A DNA stretch of 64,000 nucleotides, taken from the NCBI GenBank assembly GCA_002897735.1, contig BDTW01000061.1, forward strand, positions 1 to 64,000, given 5' to 3'. Origin of the DNA: a bacterium BMS3Bbin13. Its GTDB lineage: Bacteria; Pseudomonadota; Gammaproteobacteria; 21-64-14. The position numbers were made by a program, and so were the translations under genes. The notes beneath the pieces are model-generated. The model was not told the DNA's origin. It was given only the letters and a program-made list of their open reading frames with translations, and did no database searches. Positions 21,551 to 30,088 of the stretch are shown one piece after another. The number at the start of each line of letters is the position of its first letter. Position 1 is the stretch's first letter.

Positions 21551-21865
21551 CGATAGGAGGTCCGGGGCCGCTTCGGTGTGGATCCGCTCCGTGTCCGGTC
21601 CGGTGGGGCCGGGCGGCGGTGAGTCGGCCGAGGTGCGGCGAACAGGGAGCTTCGGGCATTTGTCAAACGGGTTTCGTGGTCTCGATTCTGCGCCGGTGGT
21701 ATGGTCTCGCTCCGACCGAGCGATCGCGCCGTGCATCCGGGGTCGTCCGGACCCGCTCGGCCGGGTCGCCCGGATCCGGGGGATTCAAGTTTCTGCGCGG
21801 GCCGTCGACCTATTCCCCGGCGTGCCGTATGCAAGCAATCGGAAGTTTTACAAGGAGAGCCGGAG

Positions 21866-23626
21866 GTGGGCGTAGAACCGACACCAACGACACACACATT
21901 GCCCTTGCGGGCGGCGGACTTCTCCAGCCTCGCCGAAGCCCTGGACTATGCGGCCGAGGGCGAAACCGGTGCCAATTTCTACACCGGCGGGGGGGAGTTG
22001 CAGACCGTACTCTCCTATCGGGAACTACGCCGGGAGGCGCGGCGCCTCGCGCGCCGGTTGTCGAGCCTGGGCCTCGAGCGCGGCGCGCGGGCGGCGCTGG
22101 TCGCCGTCACCGGCCCGGACTTTCTGCGCTTTTTCTTCGCCTGCCAGTACGCGGGCCTGGTCCCGGTGCCGCTGCCGGTCTCGATCCGCCTCGGCGGCCA
22201 TGGGGCCTATGTCGCGCAGCTTCGCAATCTGCTGCGCGGATGCCGTGCCTCGATCGCGATGGCTCCCGCCGGGCTGATGAAGTTTCTCGACGAGGCGGTG
22301 ATCGATGAGTTCGAGTTGCGCACCTACGGTGGCCCGGAGGTCTTCGATGCGTTGCCCGAGGCCGACGGGGTCCTGCGGCCGCTGGACCCGGACGAGATGG
22401 CCTACATCCAGTACACCTCCGGGAGCACGCGTTTCCCGCGCGGTGTGGTGATCACCCAGCGCCAGGTGCTCAGTAATTTGAGCAGCATCATCTGCGACGG
22501 AGTGCAGATCAACGCGCAGGACCGATGCATGTCCTGGTTGCCTTACTACCACGACATGGGGATGGTCGGTTTCGTGCTGGCGCCGATCGCCGCCCAGCGC
22601 TCGGTCGACTATCTGGACACCCATGATTTCGCGATGCGTCCGCGGCGCTGGTTGGAACTCATCAGCCGCAACCGCGGCACGATCTCGTTCAGTCCGCCGT
22701 TCGGCTACGAGTTGTGCGCCCGGCGCGTCTCCCGGGAGGATGCCGCGCGCTACGATCTGAGCACCTGGCGCGCGGCCGGGGTCGGGGCCGAGACCATCCG
22801 CGCCGAGACGCTGGAGCGCTTCGCCGAGGCGCTCGCCCCCAGCGGTTTCCGCCGCGAGGCGTTCCTGCCCTGCTATGGGATGGCGGAGTGCTCGCTGGGG
22901 ATCAGCTCCACGCCCCTGGGACGCGGTCTCGAGGTCGATCGGGTTGACGCGGACCATCTCGCCGCCGAGTACGTGGCGCGGCCGGCCGCGCCGGACACGG
23001 CGCGCGTCAGCGACTTCGTGAAATGCGGGCCGCCGTTGCCGGGTCACGAGGTGGTGATCCGCGATGCGCAGGGCCATCCCGTTCCGGAGCGCCATGCGGG
23101 CACCATTACCGTGCGCGGGCCGAGCGTGATGTCCGGCTATTTCGCGGATCCGGAGTTGACGCGTGCGAGTCTGTCGCCCGACGGTTGGCTCGACACCGGA
23201 GACGTGGGCTACATCGCCGACGGCAGCGTGGTCATCACCGGGCGCAAGTCCGACATGATCATCATCCGCGGGCGCAACATCTGGCCCCAGGACCTGGAGT
23301 ACCTGGCGGAGCAGCAGCCCGAGGTGCGCCCGGGCGACGCCTCCGCGTTCTCGGTCCCGGGACCGGGCGGGCGCGAGGTGGTGGTGCTCGTGGTCCAGTG
23401 CCGGGTCGGCGATCCCGCGCGGCGGGCGGCCCTGGTGCGGCGCATGCACCGGCTGATCCACGAAACTCTGGGGATCGACGGCGTCATCGAACTGGTCCCG
23501 CCCCATACCCTGCCGCGTACCTCCTCCGGCAAGCTCTCCCGCTCCGCGGCGCGTCGCGATTATCTCCAGCGCCTGGAGGAGAGCGAGCGCTCCGCGGGGA
23601 CCGCCGAAGCGGCCCTGGGCGGCTGA
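21866..23626 (+). CDS. Fatty acyl-AMP ligase / acyl-ACP synthetase (FAAL-like)
   Basis: YIQYTSGSTRFPRGVVITQRQVLSNLSSI, LPYYHDMGMVGFVLAPI, LPCYGMAECSLGISS, TGRKSDMIIIRGRNIWPQDLE; GTG start at 21866 preceded by AGGAG. Confidence 0.88.
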   Translation: MGVEPTPTTHTLPLRAADFSSLAEALDYAAEGETGANFYTGGGELQTVLSYRELRREARRLARRLSSLGLERGARAALVAVTGPDFLRFFFACQYAGLVPVPLPVSIRLGGHGAYVAQLRNLLRGCRASIAMAPAGLMKFLDEAVIDEFELRTYGGPEVFDALPEADGVLRPLDPDEMAYIQYTSGSTRFPRGVVITQRQVLSNLSSIICDGVQINAQDRCMSWLPYYHDMGMVGFVLAPIAAQRSVDYLDTHDFAMRPRRWLELISRNRGTISFSPPFGYELCARRVSREDAARYDLSTWRAAGVGAETIRAETLERFAEALAPSGFRREAFLPCYGMAECSLGISSTPLGRGLEVDRVDADHLAAEYVARPAAPDTARVSDFVKCGPPLPGHEVVIRDAQGHPVPERHAGTITVRGPSVMSGYFADPELTRASLSPDGWLDTGDVGYIADGSVVITGRKSDMIIIRGRNIWPQDLEYLAEQQPEVRPGDASAFSVPGPGGREVVVLVVQCRVGDPARRAALVRRMHRLIHETLGIDGVIELVPPHTLPRTSSGKLSRSAARRDYLQRLEESERSAGTAEAALGG

Positions 23627-23653
23627 TCCGGGCGGCGGGACCCCGACGGGGTT

Positions 23654-24610
23654 TTGGGTCGCTCTCCGATCATCGCGTTGACCGGCGCCACCGGATTCAT
23701 CGGTGGCGCCGTCGCACGCCGCCTGTTGCGCGAGGGGTGGGAGGTGCGGGCCCTGTACCGGCCTTCCTCCCGGAGCAACCCCGTGGCGCGCGCCGGGCTG
23801 TCCTGGATCCCGGGTTCACTGGAGGACGCCGAGGCCCTGGCACGGCTGGTGGCGGGCGCAGATGCGCTCGTACACTGCGCGGGTGCCGTGCGCGGTGCCG
23901 GGCGGGATGTCTTCGACCGCGTCAACGCCGAGGGTGTTGCCCGTATCGCCGCCCGCGCCGCGGCGGCGCGGGTGCCGCGTTTCCTGCTGATGTCCTCGCT
24001 GGCGGCCCGAGAGCCGCAGCTCTCGCCGTACGCGGCGAGCAAACGCGCCGGCGAGGTTGCGCTGGCACGGGCGGCGGGTGCGACGGCATGGGTCGCGCTG
24101 CGCCCGCCGGCGGTCTACGGGCCGGGCGATCGTGAACTGCGGGCGCTGTTCCGTTGGATCGGTCGCGGCCTGCTGCCGGTGTTGAGCGGTGCCGCCGCGC
24201 GCTTCTCGTTGCTCTACGTGGACGACCTCGCCGCCGCGGTGGCCTGCTGGCTGAGGGAAGGGGGTGGCGAGGGACATGCCTTCGAACTGCACGATGGGCG
24301 TCCCGGCGGCTATTCGTGGGCGGACGTGGCGCACGGTGCGCAGGACCTGCTCGGACGCCGGGTGCGTCGCGTGCCGGTGCCGGAGGCGGCGCTGAAGGTC
24401 GCGGCGGCGCTCAATCTGGCGCTGGCCGTAACGGGGTACCGCCCCATGCTCACGCCGGGCAAGGTGCGTGAGTTGCGCCATCCGGACTGGGTCTGCGACA
24501 ACGCCCCGTTCCGCGAGGCCACGGGTTGGCGCCCGGAGGTCGGGTTGGAGGAAGCGCTGCGCCGTACGTTTGGTTGGGGCGGGCGGTCCGGACCGGGGCG
24601 CGGCGCGTGA
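23654..24610 (+). CDS. cerR: NAD(P)-dependent epimerase/dehydratase (extended SDR), candidate ceramide reductase CerR
   Basis: IALTGATGFIGGAVARRLLREGWEVRALYRP (GxxGxxG Rossmann), YAASKRAGE (YxxxK), RPPAVYGPGDRELRALFRWIGRGLLPVL; TTG start. Function inferred from neighbourhood. Confidence 0.75.
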   Translation: MGRSPIIALTGATGFIGGAVARRLLREGWEVRALYRPSSRSNPVARAGLSWIPGSLEDAEALARLVAGADALVHCAGAVRGAGRDVFDRVNAEGVARIAARAAAARVPRFLLMSSLAAREPQLSPYAASKRAGEVALARAAGATAWVALRPPAVYGPGDRELRALFRWIGRGLLPVLSGAAARFSLLYVDDLAAAVACWLREGGGEGHAFELHDGRPGGYSWADVAHGAQDLLGRRVRRVPVPEAALKVAAALNLALAVTGYRPMLTPGKVRELRHPDWVCDNAPFREATGWRPEVGLEEALRRTFGWGGRSGPGRGA

Positions 24611-24701
24611 AACGGCCCGCGGCACCGGTCGCCGGTAGGGCGGGACGGGCGCACGTTATATACTGGCCCGGGCGCATTCGGCGTAATGGCGAGCGAATTC
24701 C

Positions 24702-24947
24702 ATGAGAGACTACGATGAAATTCTGACCGAGGTGTACCAGGGCCTGAAGGCCTCCGGTCAGGACGGGGTGCGGTTGGACGAGGATACCGAGCTGGTGGGC
24801 GATCTGGGCCTGGACTCCGTTCAAGTCATGGAGATGCTGCTCGAGGTGGAGGACCGCTTCGGTATCTCCATCCCGATCAACATCCTCGCCGACGTCGTCA
24901 CGATCCGTGATCTGGCCGTGCAGATCCGGCGCCTGACCGGCGACTGA
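24702..24947 (+). CDS. Dedicated acyl carrier protein
   Basis: LVGDLGLDSVQVMEMLLEVEDRFGISIP; phosphopantetheine Ser39 (codon 24816-24818). Confidence 0.93.
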   Translation: MRDYDEILTEVYQGLKASGQDGVRLDEDTELVGDLGLDSVQVMEMLLEVEDRFGISIPINILADVVTIRDLAVQIRRLTGD

Positions 24948-24951
24948 GTCG

Positions 24952-26205
24952 ATGGCCCTGTTCGACAAGTTCTCCCGCCTCGCCGCCGCGCGCCGCGACC
25001 TCGCCGGCTACGGGGTGAATCCGTTCGGCGTCGAGGTGGAACGCGTCCTCTCGGCGACCGAGGGTGAGATCGCCGGCCGGCGCACGATCCTGGCCGGTAC
25101 GAACAACTATCTCGGACTGAGCTTCGATCCGGAGTGTATCGCCGCGGCGCGCGCGGCGCTGCTCGCGGAGGGCACCGGTACCACCGGTTCGCGCATGGCG
25201 AACGGGACCTTCACCGGGCACTTGGCCCTGGAGCGCGAGCTGGCCGAATTCTACAGGCGCCGCGCCGCCATCGTGTTCTCCACCGGCTACCTCGCCAATC
25301 TCGGCATCCTCTCCTCCCTGACGGCCCCCGGCGATGTGTTGCTCGTGGATGCGGATTGCCACGCCAGCATCTATGACGGCGGGCGGATGAGCGGCGCGCA
25401 GGTCATCCGCTTTCGCCACAACCAGCCTGAGGATCTGCGCAAGCGCCTGTTGCGCCTCGGCGAGCGCGCCGCCGACGCGGTGATCGTCGTCGAAGGCCTC
25501 TACAGCATGCTCGGTGATCGAGCGCCGCTGGCGGCGCTCGCCGAGGTCAAGCGCGAGTGCGGCGGCTACCTGGTGGTCGATGAGGCGCACTCCCTGGGCG
25601 TCGCCGGCGAGCACGGCCGCGGCGTGGCGGAGGAGGCCGGCGTGGAGGCCGACGTGGATTTCGTGATCGGCACCTTTAGCAAGAGCCTGGGGGCGACCGG
25701 CGGGTTCTGCGTCAGCGACCGCCCGGAGTTGGACGTGATCCGCTATGCGAGTCGCCCGTATATCTTCACCGCCTCGCCCTCGCCGTCGGTGGTCGCCTCG
25801 ACCCGCGCCGCGCTCGGGATCCTGCGCCGGCGCCCCGAGTTACGCCGCCGCCTGTGGGACAACGCCGGGCGCCTCTATCACGGGCTCGAGGCGCTCGGCT
25901 TCCGGCTCGGCCCCGAACCGAGCCCGGTGGTGGCCGTGTTACTCGAGACCAAGGCCCAGGCGCTGGCATTCTGGGCGGGTCTGATCGAGCGCGGCGTCTA
26001 CGTCAACCTGATGATTCCGCCGGCCACCCCGAACGGCACGTCGCTGGTGCGATGCAGCGTCAGCGCCGCCCATGAGCCGGAGCAGATCGACGCGCTCTGC
26101 GCCGCGTTCGCCGAACTGCGCGGGATCGCCGCAACGCCCGGGCACCGCGCCTGCGGGGCGGACCTCGCCGTCGCGTCGGCCAAGACGTCCCGCGGCGGCG
26201 GTTGA
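24952..26205 (+). CDS. spt: Serine palmitoyltransferase-like alpha-oxoamine synthase
   Basis: NYLGLSFDPE, GTGTTGSRMANGTFTGHLALERELAEFY, DEAHSLGVAGEHGRGVAE, PLP Lys244 in GTFSKSLGATGGF (25681-25683), RPYIFTASPSPSVVAS, and ERGVYVNLMIPPATPNGTSLVRCSVSAAHEPEQID C-terminal signature. Confidence 0.85.
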   Translation: MALFDKFSRLAAARRDLAGYGVNPFGVEVERVLSATEGEIAGRRTILAGTNNYLGLSFDPECIAAARAALLAEGTGTTGSRMANGTFTGHLALERELAEFYRRRAAIVFSTGYLANLGILSSLTAPGDVLLVDADCHASIYDGGRMSGAQVIRFRHNQPEDLRKRLLRLGERAADAVIVVEGLYSMLGDRAPLAALAEVKRECGGYLVVDEAHSLGVAGEHGRGVAEEAGVEADVDFVIGTFSKSLGATGGFCVSDRPELDVIRYASRPYIFTASPSPSVVASTRAALGILRRRPELRRRLWDNAGRLYHGLEALGFRLGPEPSPVVAVLLETKAQALAFWAGLIERGVYVNLMIPPATPNGTSLVRCSVSAAHEPEQIDALCAAFAELRGIAATPGHRACGADLAVASAKTSRGGG

Positions 26206-26251
26206 GTGGCGTGGACCCCGCCCGGCGGCGGGATGAGGTTTTTCCGGAATC

Positions 26252-26276
26252 GTCGGCGGGCCGAGGCCCGCCCTAC
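26252..26276. repeat. Single REP-like hairpin (GTCGGCGGGCCGAGGCCCGCCCTAC)
   Basis: Palindrome of the same family as the 13.2-kb and 61.4-kb clusters; directly downstream of the spt-like gene. Confidence 0.75.
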
Positions 26277-26329
26277 AAGGATCCTCAACGGCGGATGTGC
26301 CCAAGGACCGGGCCGGTAGGGAGCGGTGC

Positions 26330-27088
26330 ATGGTTGCTTTACTCGAACTGGTTTCCTATACCGATCGGCTCCTCGATAGCGCCGCGTTCGCCGATTACTG
26401 TCCCAACGGCCTGCAGGTGGAGGGACGCGCGCAGGTGCGGCGGCTGATCAGCGGCGTGAGCGCGAGCCGCGCCCTGATCGAGGCGGGGATCGCCGCCGGG
26501 GCCGATTTGCTGTTGGTCCATCACGGCTACTTCTGGAAGGGGGAGGACCCGCGTATCACGGGGATGAAGCGCGCGCGCCTGGCGGCGCTGCTCGGCGCGC
26601 AGATGAGCCTGATGGCCTACCACCTGCCGCTCGATGCTCACCCGGAACTCGGCAACAACGCGCAACTCGCGCGCCGTCTCGGCCTGGAGGTCGCGGGCCG
26701 TTTCGGTCACGGCCCCGGTCCCGCGGTCGGCTGTCGCGGCAGACTGGAGCCCGGACTCGCACCTGCGGTGCTGGCGCAACGCATTACGGAAGTGCTCGGC
26801 CGGGCGCCGCTGCACGTGCCGGGACGCGCCGATTCGATCCGCACCGTGGCCTGGTGCAGCGGGGCCGCGCAGAGCTACATCGAGGAGGCCGCCGCGCTTG
26901 GGGTGGACGCCTATCTGACGGGGGAGGTCTCGGAGTCCACCGTACACGTGGCGAGGGAGACCGGTATGCACTTCTTCGCCGCCGGCCACCACGCCACCGA
27001 GCGCTACGGGGTACAGGCCCTCGGTGCGCATCTGGCCGGGCGCTTCTCCCTCGAACACGAATTCGTGGACATCGACAACCCGGCATGA
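26330..27088 (+). CDS. Nif3-like dinuclear metal center protein (YbgI family)
   Basis: DYCPNGLQVEGRAQVRRLISGVSASRALIEAGIAAGADLLLVHHGYFWKGED; GEVSESTVHVARETGMHFFAAGHHATERYGVQALGAHLA. Confidence 0.93.
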   Translation: MVALLELVSYTDRLLDSAAFADYCPNGLQVEGRAQVRRLISGVSASRALIEAGIAAGADLLLVHHGYFWKGEDPRITGMKRARLAALLGAQMSLMAYHLPLDAHPELGNNAQLARRLGLEVAGRFGHGPGPAVGCRGRLEPGLAPAVLAQRITEVLGRAPLHVPGRADSIRTVAWCSGAAQSYIEEAAALGVDAYLTGEVSESTVHVARETGMHFFAAGHHATERYGVQALGAHLAGRFSLEHEFVDIDNPA

Positions 27089-27125
27089 GGCCGCGGTGCC
27101 ATGGGCGCGTGCGGCTCCGTCAGTC

Positions 27126-27155
27126 TGGTCAATCGCCGCGTCGCAGTGGTATAGT
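27126..27155 (+). promoter_or_regulatory. Candidate sspA promoter
   Basis: TGGTCA, 18 nt, TGgTATAGT (extended -10 at 27150-27155), about 295 nt before the sspA ATG. Confidence 0.4.
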
Positions 27156-27450
27156 GGCGCCGCTTTCCGGCCGTGACTCGGGTCGGGCCGTCGAGCGCCC
27201 GGGTGCGCATGCCGCTTTCCGGGCCGGCGGCGGAGAGAGACGGCAGGGGCCGGGCAAGCGGGCGGGCCCTGCGAATGCAATCCGCGACGGCTGGGGGGCG
27301 CGATTCGGTTTGCGCGACCCGCTCCACTCCCAGATCGATGGGCTCACCCCGTTCCAGGTCCGCCGTACCTGACCGGGGGGGGCTGCGTTCCTCGTGGTAT
27401 CCTTTTCGACGGCACACGCACTTCGGCGGGAACGCCCTGGAACCACACCT

Positions 27451-28077
27451 ATGGCCCTGCTTGCCAACCGACGCTCGGTGATGACGCTGTTCTCGGCACC
27501 GGCGTGTTCGTTCAGCCACCGTGCGCGCATGGTCCTTGCCGAGAAGGGGATCACGGTCGATATCGTCCAGATCGATCCCGTCAGCAAACCCGAAGACCTG
27601 ATCGACCTGAATCCCTACAACAGCGTCCCGACCCTGGTGGACCGCGACTTGGTGCTCTACGACTCGCGGCTGATCATGGAGTACCTGGATGAACGTTTCC
27701 CGCACCCGCCCCTGATGCCGGTGGATCCGGTGTCGAGGGCGCGCTCCCGGCTCGCGCTCTACCGCATCGAGCGGGACTGGTACAGCCTGGTGGAGGATCT
27801 GGAGGCGCGTAGCGAGAAGAGGTCCGGAAAGGCGCGCAAGATATTGCGCGACAGCATCGCCGCGAGTGCCGAAGTGTTCGTCGCGAGGCCGTTCTTTCTG
27901 AGCGAGGAATTCTCCCTGGTGGATTGCTGCATCGCACCGTTGTTGTGGCGTCTGCCCTCCTACGGGGTCGATCTGCCGGTTCAGGCCAAAGCGGTGCGGC
28001 AATATGCGGAGCGCATCTTCGCGAGGGATTCGTTTCAGGCCAGCCTCACCGACGTCGAGCGCGAAATGCGCCGTTGA
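27451..28077 (+). CDS. sspA: Stringent starvation protein A (GST-fold)
   Basis: MTLFSAPACSFSHRARMVLAEKGITVDIVQIDPVSKPEDLIDLNPYNSVPTLVDRDLVLYDSRLIMEYLDERFPHPPLMP. Confidence 0.95.
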   Translation: MALLANRRSVMTLFSAPACSFSHRARMVLAEKGITVDIVQIDPVSKPEDLIDLNPYNSVPTLVDRDLVLYDSRLIMEYLDERFPHPPLMPVDPVSRARSRLALYRIERDWYSLVEDLEARSEKRSGKARKILRDSIAASAEVFVARPFFLSEEFSLVDCCIAPLLWRLPSYGVDLPVQAKAVRQYAERIFARDSFQASLTDVEREMRR

Positions 28078-28142
28078 CCGGCGTCCGCACCACGTGCCGC
28101 CGCCGCAGTAGAACCTCCCAAGTCCGACAGGTTCCCGGGGTT

Positions 28143-28514
28143 ATGACCGCCAGTACGCGACCGTACCTGATCCGCGCCATCTATGAGTGGACCCTGGACA
28201 GCGGCCTTACGCCCTACCTGCTGGTCGATGCCACGGCGCCCGGCGCCTGCGTGCCCGAACAGTATGTGGACAAGGGCAAGATCATCCTCAACATCGCACC
28301 CCAGGCGGTGCAGGGCCTGAAACTCGGCAACGATCAGGTGAGTTTCCAGGCCCGCTTCGGGGGGGCGCCCATGCAGGTGCAGGTTCCGACGCCCGCGGTG
28401 CTGGCGGTCTACGCCCGGGAGACCGGCCAGGGCATGCTCTTCGAGGAAGAGGAGGATTCTCCGCCGGCCCCCGAGGGCGAGCGCCGCAAGCCAAGCCTCA
28501 AGGTCGTCAAGTAG
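28143..28514 (+). CDS. sspB: ClpXP protease specificity-enhancing factor SspB
   Basis: STRPYLIRAIYEWTLDSGLTPYLLVDAT...VQGLKLGNDQVSFQARFGG; after sspA. Confidence 0.95.
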   Translation: MTASTRPYLIRAIYEWTLDSGLTPYLLVDATAPGACVPEQYVDKGKIILNIAPQAVQGLKLGNDQVSFQARFGGAPMQVQVPTPAVLAVYARETGQGMLFEEEEDSPPAPEGERRKPSLKVVK

Positions 28515-28555
28515 CGCATCGTCGCGTGCCGTTCCAGCGCGGACGGTGCCCGGCT

Positions 28556-30088
28556 CTATCGGGAAGTTCCGGAGCGGGGGGTTCCCGGGGACGAGACGCC
28601 CGAGGATGCCCCGGAGGCGGGTCCCTGATCCGGCGCGGGCGGCGGCAGGGTCTTGCCGGGGTTGAGGATCCCGTTCGGGTCGAACTGGGCGCGGATGCGG
28701 CGCATGAGTTCCAGCGCCGCCGGGTCCAGCTCGCGGGCGATGTAGTCGCGCTTCTGGATGCCGACACCATGCTCGCCGGACAGTGTCCCGCCGAGTTCCA
28801 GCACCAGCGCGAACACGCGGTCCAGGCACGGCTGTGCGGCGGCCATCTGCGCCGGGTCGTCCGGATCGACGAGCAGATTGACGTGGATATTGCCGTTTCC
28901 GGCGTGGCCGAAGTTCACGATGGTGACGCCGAATTCACCACTCAACCGCTCCAGACCGGCGATCAGGTCGGCCATCCGCGAAACCGGTACGACCACGTCC
29001 TCGTTGATCTTCTTCGGTGCGACGGTGCGTAGCGCCGGCGAGAGGGCCTTGCGCGCCCGCCACAGTTCGCGGACTTCCGCGGCGTTGCGTGCCGCGCGGA
29101 TCTCCACGAGGTCCGGCCCGCCGGCGGCGCGGCACACCGCCTCCAGCGCCGGTTCCATACACGCCTCGGGGCCGTCCACCTCGATCATCAACAGCGCCCC
29201 GGCATCGGCGGGCAGGGCGCTGCCGGCATAGTCCCGGATCATCCGGATCGCCCGCCCGTCCATGAATTCCACGGCGCACGGGATGACCGGCTGGGCCATG
29301 ATCCTCGAGACGGCGCGCGCCGCCCCGTGGATGTCGCGATAGATCGCGCGCAGCGTGCGTCGGCTCTCGGCCAGCGGGGTGAGCTTCAGCGTCGCCTCGG
29401 TGATGACCGCCAGCGTGCCCTCCGAGCCGATGAGCAGGCGCGTGAGGTCATAGCCGACGACCCCTTTCGTGGTGTAGACGCCCACGCGCAGTTCCTCGCC
29501 GGCGCCGGTCACGGCGCGCAGGCCGAGGGTGTTCTCGCGCGGCGTGCCGTATTTCACCGCCCGCGGTCCGGCCGAGTTGCAGGCCAGATTCCCACCGACG
29601 GTGCAGTAGCCCGAACTGGTCGGGTCCGGCGGCCAGAAGAAGCCGCGCGCCGCCGCCGCCTCCTGGACGGCCTGGTTGGTCGCGCCCGCTTCGACGACCA
29701 GCGCCCGGTTGTCCGGATCCACATGCATGAGGCGGTCCATACGCTCCAGCGAAAGGACCACGCCGCCGTGCAGCGGCACGCTCGCGCCGGTGGTACCGGT
29801 CCCGCGCCCGCGCGCCACCAGCGCCACGTGATGCGCGTTGCACAGGCGCACCACATCGCGTACCTGTTCGTGCCCGGTGGCGAGTACCACGGCATCCGGC
29901 AGGGCGTGACGGCGGCTGTTGTCGTAGCCGTAGGACCAGCGGTCGGCGGGGTCGGTGAGCACCGCGTCCGCATCGACCAGATCCTCCAGACGCCGGAGAA
30001 ATGCGGGCGAAGGCGCTTCCGGCAGGGTTCCCGGTCCGTTCGTGATCAATACCCGTGCCCCAACAGTTTCCGATCCACCAGGTCGCAC
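28556..30088 (-). CDS. FAD-binding oxidase (GlcD / D-lactate dehydrogenase-like)
   Basis: [101 protein letters not shown]. Exact start uncertain. Confidence 0.9.
   Translation of the reverse strand: MRPGGSETVGARVLITNGPGTLPEAPSPAFLRRLEDLVDADAVLTDPADRWSYGYDNSRRHALPDAVVLATGHEQVRDVVRLCNAHHVALVARGRGTGTTGASVPLHGGVVLSLERMDRLMHVDPDNRALVVEAGATNQAVQEAAAARGFFWPPDPTSSGYCTVGGNLACNSAGPRAVKYGTPRENTLGLRAVTGAGEELRVGVYTTKGVVGYDLTRLLIGSEGTLAVITEATLKLTPLAESRRTLRAIYRDIHGAARAVSRIMAQPVIPCAVEFMDGRAIRMIRDYAGSALPADAGALLMIEVDGPEACMEPALEAVCRAAGGPDLVEIRAARNAAEVRELWRARKALSPALRTVAPKKINEDVVVPVSRMADLIAGLERLSGEFGVTIVNFGHAGNGNIHVNLLVDPDDPAQMAAAQPCLDRVFALVLELGGTLSGEHGVGIQKRDYIARELDPAALELMRRIRAQFDPNGILNPGKTLPPPAPDQGPASGASSGVSSPGTPRSGTSR

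Noticed and set aside
22025-23506. 493-aa minus-strand ORF opposite the acyl ligase
   Set aside because: Antisense reading of a conserved FAAL; composition typical of GC-rich shadow frames.
24952-26205. 8-amino-7-oxononanoate synthase (BioF) or 2-amino-3-ketobutyrate ligase
   Set aside because: No bio or tdh neighbours; C-terminal GVYVNLMIPPATPNG/VRCSVSAAH and the ACP/CerR/bCerS context favour serine palmitoyltransferase, though phylogeny is still needed.
21866-26205. NRPS/PKS-type natural product cluster seeded by FAAL and ACP
   Set aside because: No condensation, adenylation (amino-acid) or ketosynthase modules; all five genes fit ceramide synthesis.
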